Shown one piece after another: positions 53,897 to 64,000 of a DNA stretch of 64,000 bases. Within the stretch, counting starts at the first letter, position 1; every line of letters starts with the position of its first letter. The stretch covers positions 25,632,853 to 25,696,852 of the forward strand of contig CM052358.1 of NCBI GenBank assembly GCA_028551475.1, in the 5' to 3' direction. The DNA comes from Casuarina equisetifolia. Taxonomy: Eukaryota; Streptophyta; Magnoliopsida; Fagales; Casuarinaceae. A program made the position numbers and the translations under genes. Below the pieces are notes generated by a model. The model saw only the letters and a program-made list of their open reading frames with translations, ran no database searches and was not told where the DNA came from.

Positions 53897-56173
53897 TTAA
53901 ATGTAAGGAGGCATCACCACAATGGGACTCCTTACCCTATATTTCTTAGTAGTATCGACCCAAAGCAACTCACCATATGAAATCCTCCCTACCATGTCTT
54001 CCTTACACGTTATAGTTAAGTTGTAAGACCGTTGCTCATACTTCTTTTGGAACACTAGTGTCTTAGGTGAGACTTCAATTGTAGTACCATATGGTGAAAC
54101 CACTGTAGCCTTGTAAGTGGTAGCACCTTCACCAACATTGGTCACGGTCCTCTTAAATTTATGGACAATCAATGTGTTCTCACTAGAAAAACAAGAGGAC
54201 ATGAATGATGGGTAATTAAGATCAAAAGATTGGTTGATGCAATAATGCTTGGTGATGGAAAAGACATGGTCTTCACTTGTGATTGAGCACAAGTGATCCG
54301 TAAAATCTTGGGGAGTTGCATTGTAGACCAAACCTGGATCAAGTGCCTGGGTAGGATTAATTTGACCTGCTCCCATCACCAAAGGTGAAGCAAGTTTAAA
54401 ATTAAAGTCTTGAATTGGATTCAAAGTATTATCAAGTGTGTTTGCAGTGGTCATTATGGCAGATTTAATGGCAGCTGGACTCCATTTTGGATGTGTAGAT
54501 TTTAAAAGAGCGACAACACCAGTAACATGAGGTGTAGCCATGGATGTTCCAGTGCCAATGTTGTAGCTACTATATAAATCTTCTCCTGATCTTGTTTTGG
54601 CAATTGGTATTGTTGGAGGCCAAGCAGCCAAAACCAAAGACCCAGGTGCCATTATGTCTGGCTTTAGGACACTTGAGTAGGTCAATGATGGACCTCTAGA
54701 AGCATCAAGATTCACAATTGGTGTTGGCTTTATACTTGTGAAGGTTTGCTTGAAATTCATGTTAATAGTTAGTGAAGTATTACTTTCCACATAAGACATC
54801 ACTACTTTTGCTTGCTCTTGGTTGATCACGATGCAAGGACAAAAAGGATCTTTAAATTCTTCTATTATGGGATGATCATGGATAAGAATTGCCCCTAATG
54901 CATTTGATCTAGAAATGAAATCAATTTGCCTTCGGACATTCCCATGGATGCACATGATAATCCCATAAGGGAAGTGCTCTCTAGGGTTTTGTGTGTCACA
55001 TGATGAGAGATGCTTATCATAAACTAATGGTAGGTTATGCAATGGGCCATCACCTACGAACATAGACCATCCAAGAATGGTCATAGCATTTCCCAAAACC
55101 AAAGATCCTGCAAACCATCGATCAACGATACTTGCAGTAACAGTTATAATCCATGGGGTATCATTTTCTAAAGTTTGCAAATGAGGTCCATAATTTCCTG
55201 CTGCACCTACAACCACTATGCCTTTTTCCATAGCTGAAAATGTTGCAGTTGCAAGAAAACCTTCATATGATGGATCTATACTAAATCCTAAGGACAAGTT
55301 TATCACATCCACATTGTCAATTATAGCTTGGTCAAACCCAGCAAAGATATCAGATAAGACACCTCCTTTTTGGCCTACTACTTTGTAAATAGCCAATCTT
55401 GCTTGTGGTGCAACACCAACAGCTGTTCCTTTACCATAACCAAAGTATGATACTTCATTAACATAATTACCTGCTGCTATAGAGGCCACTTGGGTCCCAT
55501 GCCCTATATCATCCCTAGCAGAGTCTTTGACATGGATTCCCTTCAATGTCATTTTTGCTTTTATGCCTTCATTAAAGTATCTTGCTCCTATAATCTTAAA
55601 GTTACACGTGGAGGAGTTGAAAGTTTTTCCTCCATTGCATGAACCTTTCCACCTTGATGGAAATTTAGTTGACATACCTTTATCATTGAAGCTTGGACTT
55701 TCAGGCCACACACCAGAATCCAAAATGGCAATGACAACATCTTTACCATAGTGTGAGGCTTTCCACGGACCATTACTAGCATTAAGAGAGAGAAAATTAT
55801 AAGTATGGGTGGTTTGAATTGTTACAATGGTGTCGATGTGAGCTGAGATAAACCCTGAGGACTTTTCTACAGCTTTAAGTTCATCAAGAGTTAAAGCAGC
55901 ACAAAAACCATGAATAACATTATCATAGTTATACAAAATATAAGGATGGGCTTGATGGTTATTCAATAAGGCAGAATTTGAAGATTTCAAGGAATTGATA
56001 ATGGACAAGTACCAATTATGATGAGTGGTAAACATTATAGGCATTTGGGACTTGTCCATTTGAATAATGTATGGGGATCTCTTAATACACATTGCTTTCA
56101 CACAAAGTATTAGCAAAACCCACACGAAAAAGAGAAAGAATGGAAATGGAACCCTTTTCACATGATACTTCAT
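53897..56173 (-). CDS. Subtilisin-like serine protease, SBT1 type
   Basis: An intact single-exon gene of 758 residues, the normal length for plant subtilases. In order: signal peptide (about 1-29, hydrophobic FFLFFVWVLLILCV), inhibitor I9 prodomain (about 35-118, YIIQMDKS...YNYDNVIHGF), cleavage region TTHTYNFLSLN, and the S8 domain with Asp152 (ILDSGVWPES), His225 (DIGHGTQVAS), oxyanion Asn327 (GAAGNYGP) and Ser544 (GTSMATPH). A PA domain is inserted at about 370-470 (GAILIHD), and a fibronectin-III-like tail follows (RTVTNVGEGATTYKA). It should be secreted to the apoplast and cleave proproteins or wall proteins. GTSMATPH has Thr where most plant members have Cys. A close clade is SBT1.9-like, judged from memory of the prodomain (MDKS.MP..F..HH.WY). 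The ATG chosen gives a good signal peptide, and a TATA box precedes it. Confidence 0.95.
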   Translation of the reverse strand: MKYHVKRVPFPFFLFFVWVLLILCVKAMCIKRSPYIIQMDKSQMPIMFTTHHNWYLSIINSLKSSNSALLNNHQAHPYILYNYDNVIHGFCAALTLDELKAVEKSSGFISAHIDTIVTIQTTHTYNFLSLNASNGPWKASHYGKDVVIAILDSGVWPESPSFNDKGMSTKFPSRWKGSCNGGKTFNSSTCNFKIIGARYFNEGIKAKMTLKGIHVKDSARDDIGHGTQVASIAAGNYVNEVSYFGYGKGTAVGVAPQARLAIYKVVGQKGGVLSDIFAGFDQAIIDNVDVINLSLGFSIDPSYEGFLATATFSAMEKGIVVVGAAGNYGPHLQTLENDTPWIITVTASIVDRWFAGSLVLGNAMTILGWSMFVGDGPLHNLPLVYDKHLSSCDTQNPREHFPYGIIMCIHGNVRRQIDFISRSNALGAILIHDHPIIEEFKDPFCPCIVINQEQAKVVMSYVESNTSLTINMNFKQTFTSIKPTPIVNLDASRGPSLTYSSVLKPDIMAPGSLVLAAWPPTIPIAKTRSGEDLYSSYNIGTGTSMATPHVTGVVALLKSTHPKWSPAAIKSAIMTTANTLDNTLNPIQDFNFKLASPLVMGAGQINPTQALDPGLVYNATPQDFTDHLCSITSEDHVFSITKHYCINQSFDLNYPSFMSSCFSSENTLIVHKFKRTVTNVGEGATTYKATVVSPYGTTIEVSPKTLVFQKKYEQRSYNLTITCKEDMVGRISYGELLWVDTTKKYRVRSPIVVMPPYI

Positions 56174-56235
56174 CTTGCCTCTATGCCCTAAGGCACATGT
56201 GAAGACATGAATTTATGTTTGCCACCAAATATATG

Positions 56236-56243
56236 TTATATAG
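56236..56243 (-). promoter_or_regulatory. Probable TATA box of the subtilase gene
   Basis: Minus strand CTATATAA, 63-70 bp upstream of the ATG, in a plausible position for a leader of about 35 bases. Confidence 0.5.
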
Positions 56244-56359
56244 AATTTAGAACGAATTGAAAAATATGGAAAAAAAAAAAAAAGCAAACCTTTAATTTAT
56301 TGATGTTTCAGCTAGTTTGTATTAGTTAAGAAATCATTTTTTTCTATGTGATAAAAATT

Positions 56360-57870
56360 CTTTGCAAACTTAACTTAGATGGAGATAAAATTATGATAAC
56401 AAAAGTATCCTTTTACAATGGGATGAGGCAAAAAAGAAGTTAGCTTTCTTATGTACCTATTATATTCTTGAAGTGATAAAAGTTTTAGCATAATAACCAT
56501 ATTATGTCGTGAAAAGATATTGACTTGAATTAAATGATATTAGCCTCTTAACTATACCTCTCATTATTCTTAGGATCTTTTAAAACAAATTTCATGAAAA
56601 TGTACTTAGATAATTTCAATATTTTAGTATTTAATAAAGTCATTGTCTCAACCAAAGTTTGAAGGACCATGGTGAAATTAATGACTTCTAAAAAGAGAGA
56701 AAGAGTGAGAAAGGGACTTCTTTAAGAAAAAGAGAGAAATTATAATGGCAAGTAGTATGTTTTTCATAGTAGGATGAGGCAAAAAGGAATTTAAACTTTT
56801 TGATGAACTTATTCTATTCTTGAAATGATATCTTCATAATCAAATTTTGCACATACTCTATTAATCTTTAGCACAATAGCTATACTAAAGCATGAAAATA
56901 TGTTGATTTGAATTAAATGGTATTAACCTCTTAACTCTACCTATCAATTAGTCTTAGCATCTTTAAAAAGAAATTAAAAGGAAATGTACTTAGATGATTG
57001 TGTTCTTTTGGTATTTGATAAAGTCCTTATCCCATTCAATGTTTGAAGGATGATAATGAAATTGATGACTTCTAAAAAGAGAGAAAGACTAAAAGATGGA
57101 CTTTTTAGAGAAAATGAGATGAATTATAATGGCAAATAGTATTTTTTCATAGAAGGATGAGGCAAAAAAAAAACAAAGGAAGTTAAACTCTTTCATGAAC
57201 CTATTCCATTCTTGAAATGATATCTTCATAATAAAATTTTGGACTTCATTAATCTTTAGCACATTAACTATATTATGTAATGAAAAGTTCTGACTTGAAT
57301 TAAATGATATCAACCTCTTAACTATATTTATCATTGTTCTTAGGATCTTTAAAAACAAAGTTTAAGGAAATCATTGTCTCGTCCAACATTTGATGATTGA
57401 ATTTTTTTAGTATTTGATTAAATAATTGTCTTATCCAACGTTTGAATGATCATAGTGAAATAGATGACTTCTAAAAAGAGAGAGTAAGAGGTGGACTTCT
57501 TAAAGAAAAGAAGATGTATATAATGGCAAGCACTATTTTTTCAATAGTGGAATTAGGTAAAATAGAAATTAAACTCTCATATAAACTCATTCTGTTGTTG
57601 AAGTAATATCTTAGTAATCAAATTTGTACTTATTATGCCATTACTTTGCACATTAACCATATTATTCCATGAAAAGGTGTGGACATGAATTAAAGGATAT
57701 TAGCCTTTTAACAATACCTATCATCATTCTTAGGACATTGAAAATTCAATTATGAGGAAATGTACTAAGATGATTGTATTATTTTAGTATTTGATAAAGT
57801 CATTGTCTCATTCAAAGTTTTAAGGATCATGATGAGATCAATGACTTCTAAAACAACAATCTATGACTGG
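56360..57870. repeat. Four diverged tandem units of 350-395 bp upstream of the subtilase
   Basis: Landmarks recur in order: 'ggatgaggcaaaa' (56421, 56772, 57155, and a variant at 57549), 'ctattcttgaaatgatatcttcataat', 'gacttgaattaaatgatatta.cctcttaact', 'cttaggatcttt' and 'gatgacttctaaaaagagaga' (56683, 57066, 57466, partly 57840). Spacings are about 351, 383 and 394 bp. No coding frame. The array begins about 190 bp upstream of the subtilase ATG. Confidence 0.85.
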
Positions 57871-59409
57871 TAAAAGGGAGTAAGCAACAATTCAAACTCC
57901 ATTCTACAAAACTTTACTAAAATGAAATGTTACCCTCAAGGCCATTGATAATATAACCAAGTAAAGATCCTATTCTAAAATACTGAAACCTATTACAATT
58001 ATTGTAATTTGTGATTCTTAGTAATTTGCTAAAACCATATCATTATTTGCATCATCAAGAAGCTCACGGACATACTTATAGGTGCATTATAATATTTATT
58101 TTAGTAAGGCAATTTGGAGTGGTCTTCAATTACTTTTGTATTGTACTTTTTTATGATGACTTGAATTCTACCTTGACATTTGAAGTTATCCAAATAAAAC
58201 ATATTATTACTTTACTTGTAACTTTACGAATTTTATTTACAAATTTGATTATTTTTTACAAGTTGAATATAAGGGGTTTCAATTACATTACTAATTTTAA
58301 AGTTGATTGTTAAAACTTACCAATTATTATGAAGGGTCATAACCAAGTAACATTACAAAAACATCTCAATGCTCTTTGTTTCTTTCCACTACACCAACCT
58401 AATCCACATGAGCAAATGTGAACACAACTAACTTTTTCAACAAGCAACATGGGAATAATTTTTTTTATTTAATATAGACTGACAAATTTTATAATATTAG
58501 ACATAATTTAACCCTTTAAAAAACATAAAAAGCAGAATGTAAATTTAACCCTTTGAAAAGGCAAAATGCTTATACATTAAATTGTCACATAAAAACATAA
58601 AAATGAAAACATAAATACATTGAATAACATACTCATTTAACCCTATGATAACTTATACATCAATCCACCGCATAACATCAAAATAGATTTCTTTGAAACG
58701 TCTTAATACCATTATGACCATTGACGCGCGTTGGAAAAGCACCGATATCCTCTAAATTTTACACCGAACACCGAATCGGCCTTTTGGCGTGGCGGGAGAC
58801 ATCCTTTAGAATGTTCACTCACCCATTTCCAATCTCACTTCCAATCATCCAATGAGAAAGGCTTTTCTTAACTTCGAAATGCGTTAAAGTCGCATCCAAC
58901 TAGTATGGGTGGAAGATTAGTAAGATTCTGTTTTATTAAAAAAACATTTCCTTTGCTCTCTTCTTTTTGAGAAACTCGACCACGTGAGTCAAGAAGTTCT
59001 TGCTGAGGGCACAATGATCTTTTTGATGGATGCTTCTATAATTTTTTGTTGGAATTTTTTTATAAATAATAATATAATTTCTTAACAACAAAATAATATA
59101 AGGCATTTACAAGATAATAGTGAAAATTATTTCATAAATCATGATTTTTGCTATTAAAAATATAAATAAGTAAGAGCACTGACTGTAATCAAAGCAATCG
59201 GCAAAAACTATAATCATTGATGATCCCGCCTCATATTACTTGGACAATTTTTCGATACAATTCCTTTTACCGGATGGGAGATGTAGGTGATAAGCAACTT
59301 GTTAGAAAATATTGCCTCAACATTGGCTGTTTATAGGATCAAAACATCAATCATGGAGAAAATTAGTAGGTTTTGAGATACAATACATAATATAGTTAAA
59401 AAGCATACT
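57871..59409. other. Intergenic, with TNL-flank-like sequence
   Basis: No gene is recognised (a 100-codon frame at 58011-58313 has no domain). From about 58370 to 59300 the order of motifs resembles the TNL 5' flank: 'caagcaacatgggaataatt', 'ggcgtggcgggagacatcctttagaatgttc', 'gggtggaagattagtaagattctgtt' and 'attacttggacaattt'. Related stretches are at 13900-14100 and 62390-63200. Confidence 0.45.
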
Positions 59410-59414
59410 ACACT
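59410..59414. repeat. Target-site duplication of the solo LTR, left (ACACT)
   Basis: Same five bases as 61056-61060 on the other side. Confidence 0.8.
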
Positions 59415-61055
59415 TGATAACTCTATATTTTATAGAGTTATTAGTAGTATTTTAAGTTATATTTAATGTAATTTTATTAAGTGATATTTATATTTAATTA
59501 TATTTAAGTATGTTTTTGTTATTTTAGGTAGCAAATCCAAAATGGAAGAAAAGTAAGGAAATAAGCAAAAATTGGAAGGAAAAGAAAAGAAAAAAGAAAG
59601 GTGGGCCAAAATGAGTGGAAAACACGTGGGACCGCAGGAGAGAAAAAGAGGCCGATTAACAAAACAAAAGGGAGAGTCGAAAGGCAGAGTCGGGCTTTTA
59701 TCGGGGAAGAGAGAGAGAAACCGAGAAAGGGAGAAAAGACCGGCGGCGGACGAATCGAGGAAGGGGATCTCGCCGGAGCTCAAAGACGACGCGCGACAGC
59801 GCGCGTCTCAGGCGTAGAACGCGGCGGTCGTGCGACAGCCGACCGCCGTTGTCTTTTCCGGCGAGAACCCATCACCGGCATTTGAAGTGTAGTTTCCGGT
59901 CATTTTATAGCGATTTCTGGCGATCTGAAAGCAGATCTGGGCTCCTAGAGTGATTTCTGGCATTTCTGTAGCAGATTGGAGCAGTTTCACGGCGGTTTCC
60001 GGCGACAACGGCGAAAGCCATCCGAGCCTTCTCTGCTAGATCTACGTCATTTTGCTGCAGATTTGGGCGATATCTCATTAGATCGGCAGTCCAGGGATCG
60101 TGACCGGCAATTTCTAGAGGTTTTCGTGAAGCATGGTGGTGGCGCACGGCGGCGCGTGACCGGCGCGTGACCGGCGACTGGCCGGCGCGTGGCGGAGGCG
60201 CGTGGCAGCGCGTGGAAGCTCCTTTTCACCCCGTTTTTCTGACAGAACCTCTTCGACCCCCTGATGTGCAGATTTGTGCAATCCTTTTGTGATTTGAAGA
60301 CATTTTTGGTGACAGCTTAATGTTTTTAATTTACATAATGTTTTGTTCACGTTTTTGCACTGATTTAGTTTATGTAAATATGTTATTTTAATTTATTGTG
60401 TTAGAGCTATGATGGAACTTAATTATAACGTATGAATGTTATGATTGTTTGTGCTTTGTGAGGTATTTTATGAATGTGAAGTTGCATGTTACTGATCTTA
60501 ATGCATTTAAGTGATTAGCTACCACTTAGATGAGCTGATTTGCATATTTGAGTTCGAACGACGACGATATGCAGTTGCTTCATGTAATATGCAACCATAG
60601 ATTAATATGGATAGAAATATACCATATGATTTGTGTGGCTTTAGGTGTAAACTGGAATATTCACATATCTTAATGCGCTCAGTTCATTTAATTCATATGC
60701 AGACTCACAGTGGATTAATGAGCTAAGTAGGTTCGCTACACTTAGACATAGGGTAGTGAATAAGTTAGGAAATTCCGCCATCATATAAGTAGAATTACTC
60801 TTGCTAGCATGAATAATAAACATTTGTACTGAGTAATTAGGTGAAATCAAAAGCTCTAGCACATTTCGTTTATCAATTTTAGATTAATTTAGTTATTAAA
60901 TTCATGTTTTACTATTTTTGATTAGCTAGATAAACTCTAGGATCTATTCACCGTTAGTAATTAATTAGTTTAGTAAACACCAATCTTCGTGGGACAATAT
61001 CTGTACTTATCATTATATTACTTGTTTGACATGTACACTTGCATGTAAAATTTCA
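59415..61055 (+). mobile_element. Solo-LTR-like element, plus orientation
   Basis: A 1641 bp block with TGATAACTC...AATTTCA ends, flanked by a perfect 5 bp duplication ACACT (59410-59414 and 61056-61060). It begins with a palindrome (CTCTATATTTTATAGAG), has a GC-rich middle (59750-60240, many gcgcg and cggcg words) and ends near 'cgtgggacaatatctg...tgtacacttgcatg', a motif often seen close to the end of plant Gypsy-type LTRs. No gag or pol sequence, so it is a solo LTR or a small non-autonomous element. It matches the inverted copy at 2571-4124. Short open frames in the GC-rich part are not credible genes. Confidence 0.85.
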
Positions 61056-61060
61056 ACACT
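61056..61060. repeat. Target-site duplication of the solo LTR, right (ACACT)
   Basis: Same five bases as 59410-59414. Confidence 0.8.
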
Positions 61061-62985
61061 TCTCCATTTCTTCAGCTTCAAGTAAGATCTAGTCTTCCTC
61101 TTTATTGTCTTCCTAGCTCGATGAGGCAGCCAAAGCTTCTACTAGATGGGAGAGTGAACTGTGGATTGCAAGAGGTCTTTAACTTGGTTGAAAAGAGAAG
61201 GTGTCGTGTGTGTCTTTGTGAACATGTGTTTTCCTTTTAATTAGGTAGAGGGTGATGACATGGCGAAAATGCCCTATGTGGCATTTTCCCATTATCAAAT
61301 GCAGTATTAAATCAATAACCACATTTACTATATTTCTCCCTGCAGCGAGCTACATTACGTATATAAGAAGAGCTAAAGAGGGGACTTATCCAATAATGAA
61401 ATGTGTCCATATAAATAAATTGAATCATCACAAATTATAAGATGGACAAAAGGCTCACACCAAACAACAATAAATAGGCAACAAGAGCAACATAGATGTG
61501 TACAATATGTGTACAAACATAATGGACTAGCATATCATATCAACTAGCTACAGTAGGAAATATTAGTTTATACTCATTGATATAAGCCCACACTACATGG
61601 ACTTATACAATGAGCCAACACAACTTGTTATGGTTTTGAGAGAAGTGACTTGGAAATTTTCACAAAGCACTTTTGACATTTAAACGTATTTTAAGTTGTT
61701 TACATAAAGCAACCTATCACCAAGCCTTGATATTAAACAAGTTCTAGTCAAGCTCGGGTGTGAAGTCACCAAAACAATAGGCCTTCCTAGGAACACTCAG
61801 TCCCATATAGCAGCAATACCATGTGAATATTCATAGCATCATAGAATGATGCTTTAAAATGAATGATGAAGTTAATATTATTGTTTAATATAAATCAGAT
61901 ATAAAGGAAATAATTGGAAAGAAAGGTTGGTAGCATCTTCTCCTAAGATAAGTATCATGCCTTTTGGCAAATGTACACACTTTATTCTTTGATATTAATA
62001 AAATAACCCTTATCCCAAACCAAATTAGCCCTTTTCTACTATCTAAGTAATTTAACAATATTAATATTCTAAAATTGATTGTTGAAGAGACATAACAAGG
62101 CCCACAATCAAACTTAAGCACTAATTGGAGACTTTGTCTAACCCGGTTTATGTTTGAATTGGTTAGTCTATGTGCTTAATGCACACGCTTTGGGACTAGA
62201 GCCAAATGTGGTAATCAAATTTAGTGCACCAGTTATTGTCATGGCTTTTTAGAGATAACCATCTTCATCCTAGAAGTTTGCAACTATAGACTTACACATT
62301 TGTTGATGCACTTTAACGACTTCTTTAGTTCTTATCACGACTATTTGGTTCCTTTTGCATTAGTAATAGGCAGGGTGGGAACATCCGTCTAAATTCTTAC
62401 TGATTAGCTTCTAATCAAACATGTTTGTTATTTGTTGGTCTTGCAATACAAAAGTCTTCATCCAAGAGTTGTGGGTGGATGATTTGTAAGATTTTGTCTA
62501 ACGAAAAATCATCTTCTTTTATTTATTCTGTTTGAATAAGTTGTCTTGCAAAATCCAAAATATTATTATGCTAAACATGATGATCCTACAAGTTTGAGTG
62601 TGGGAATTAAGAAATTCCTTGTGAACGCTTCAGATGTGTTGTTCTGTAGTTTTCTTGTTTAAATTCATATGAACAAAATAAATAAATAAATAAATAAATA
62701 AATCCAAGACAACAAAATAACATTACATATTTACAAAATACTAGAGGAAATTTTTTTCAGTAATTATGGTTATTGTCGTTTAGATATATTCCACTAACTG
62801 CTTTCTTTTATTGTTTTTACTCAGTTACTTTATTTGAATGCTTATAATTGAACGTTTGGGGATTTCTGTAATTTTTTTTCTTCCTTCCATTTCCTACTTA
62901 TACTGGATATGATGTTTAAATATTAATCCTGGAAGGGAAACTATTCACAAAATAGAAGTTGAATATGGTAAGTAATTGAATTTCG
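61061..62985. other. Intergenic, dispersed repeat fragments
   Basis: 61791-61880 is a single copy of the 35.4-36.1 kb tandem repeat unit ('cactcagtccc', 'ccatgtgaatattcatagcatcatagaatga'). 61915-62045 matches 45440-45570. 62390-62540 resembles the TNL-flank motif at 14000 ('gggtgggaacat'). An (AAAT)n microsatellite is at 62675-62703. No gene recognised. Confidence 0.5.
62675..62703. repeat. (AAAT)n microsatellite
   Basis: About seven AAAT units. Confidence 0.9.
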
Positions 62986-63480
62986 TTGAATAATTTACAA
63001 AGAGTAAGGGTCGCAATCATTGATGACCCTTGCGTCATATTACCGACGCAATTTCCCGTGCGGAAACTGGGAGGTTCTACCACAAATCAATATAGACTGA
63101 ACCTGATAAAAGTAGCTTGGGAATCTCTCCTTTTCACACTACAATTTTCGGAAAAGGGTGTAGCGATCGGGTTTTCTTTAGAGATAGTTTCCAGCCAATT
63201 GTCAGATTAGACAACCCTTTAGTACTAGCTAGCGTGCCAATTGCGTCAATACGATTGGGAGAAGGTAAAAATTTTGACTTACAAAATATTTTCGACTTTT
63301 TCACAAAGTTTTTCACTTAGAAAGTCTTTTGGACAAGCACATACATGTTTGAAATTCATGCCGAATATTGAGTCCTTTTTCTTCTCCCTTTTTTCTTTTT
63401 TTACTTTTTCTTCATTTCCTAGTTCTACAAATAGTGCATCGTAGCAATGTGAGATTCATTGCAGATCATTGAATCATCAT
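62986..63480 (+). repeat. TNL 5'-flank-like fragment
   Basis: 62995-63140 matches 16060-16215 ('gacccttgcgtcatattaccgacgcaatttcc' against 'gaccctcgcctcacgttacctacacaatttcc', then 'ctgaacctgataaaagtagc'). 63290-63440 matches 17340-17480 and 13950 ('cttttggacaagcacatac', 'aaattcatgccgaatattgagtcc'). No TIR exon follows inside the window. Confidence 0.65.
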
Positions 63481-63499
63481 GGTACCACATTATGTAAGT

Positions 63500-63800
63500 A
63501 ATGTGCAAATTCAAATTAATAAGAGCTCATAAAAATGCCAAAGATGAATAGAGCTTATACCATATAAGAGAGTCTAATTCTTGTACAAAAGTGGATTAAG
63601 AAGTAGTAGATTCTATCATCTAATAAATAGGATTCTTGATAACTTCCTTAATAATTTAGAACTCATTTGCTACTTTTTAACATGTTTCTCACCATAATGG
63701 GTTCACTAAACATACCTTATTAAACCACCATGATGCTATATTATATGGGCAATTCTTAGACTTAGTCAATAAGAGCTTATAGGAATACTAAGGGAATCAT
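63500..63800. repeat. AT-rich tandem repeat family, right-end copies
   Basis: Related to 365-800 at the other end of the window ('agagctcataa', 'ttcttgataacttccttaataattta', 'ccatgatgctat'). About 1.3 units. The last 200 bases hold nothing else recognised. Confidence 0.55.
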
Positions 63801-64000
63801 GTCTTTAATAGTATATCACAAAACATGAAAGAAAGAAAGGAAAGAGAGAAGATATCAATAAATGAGAGAATTCAAGTATATTGAATTTGCAATATCATGT
63901 AGAGCTATACAACATTATGCATGTGTATGCAAGCCTAAACATAGCTTTATAAGGTAATTAATTACAAACACATTTAGGAATACTAGTACAACTAGGAAAC

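Noticed and set aside
59572..60350. Arg-rich open frames in the GC-rich region as genes
   Set aside because: They lie inside a solo-LTR-like element, in all six frames, with no domain and no counterpart kept in the homologous copy at 2571-4124.
1..64000. CRISPR arrays, bacterial operons, ribosome binding sites, tRNA or rRNA genes
   Set aside because: The sequence is plant nuclear DNA; the regular 431 bp array has no short repeat/spacer structure, and I found no tRNA cloverleaf or rRNA sequence by eye.

Overview
The window is plant nuclear DNA, AT-rich and repeat-dense. It carries a TIR-NB-ARC-LRR (TNL) immune receptor gene, plant-type Ty1/copia elements, an IDA-like peptide gene, a plant subtilase and a defensin-like gene. 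TNLs and this intron layout point to a dicot, probably one with a large repetitive genome; I cannot name the species. Only three coding genes look intact: a two-exon defensin-like gene (about 33 kb, minus), a single-exon IDA-like peptide precursor (about 35 kb, minus) and a single-exon SBT1-type subtilisin-like protease (about 54-56 kb, minus). 

Layout. 0-11 kb is repeat territory: an AT-rich tandem repeat, a hairpin MITE, a LINE relic, a solo-LTR-like element and a decayed copia relic (5.1-9.6 kb). 11-13.4 kb is copy A of a segmental duplication; it holds a dead defensin-like gene and a 5'-truncated LINE with a 14 bp target-site duplication. 13.4-18.6 kb holds decayed partial duplicates of the TNL 5' flank. 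18.6-28.4 kb is a four-exon TNL gene whose last exon was split by a 5.6 kb copia element with a perfect 5 bp target duplication (GAACA). 29-34.5 kb has two more copies of the duplicated flank; copy B (32.06-34.5 kb) keeps the intact defensin-like gene and also the pre-insertion site of the LINE. 34.8-36.1 kb holds the IDA-like gene and three tandem copies of a roughly 245 bp repeat. 39.58-45.29 kb is a second copia element in the same orientation and about as old (both LTR pairs differ by about 3%). 48.96-52.26 kb is a minus-strand relic of TNL C-terminal (C-JID) exons, expanded by a nearly perfect four-fold 431 bp tandem array. 53.9-56.2 kb is the subtilase, with a four-unit diverged tandem array upstream. 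59.4-61.06 kb is a second solo-LTR-like element, inverted relative to the one at 2.6-4.1 kb, with a clean 5 bp duplication. The last 1.5 kb returns to TNL-flank-like sequence and the AT-rich repeat seen at the left end. 

Taken together this looks like a TNL resistance-gene cluster in decay. Receptor fragments, their flanks and a linked defensin-like gene were duplicated, then broken by frameshifts, nonsense changes and transposons. Secreted-peptide and protease genes sit intact between the debris.
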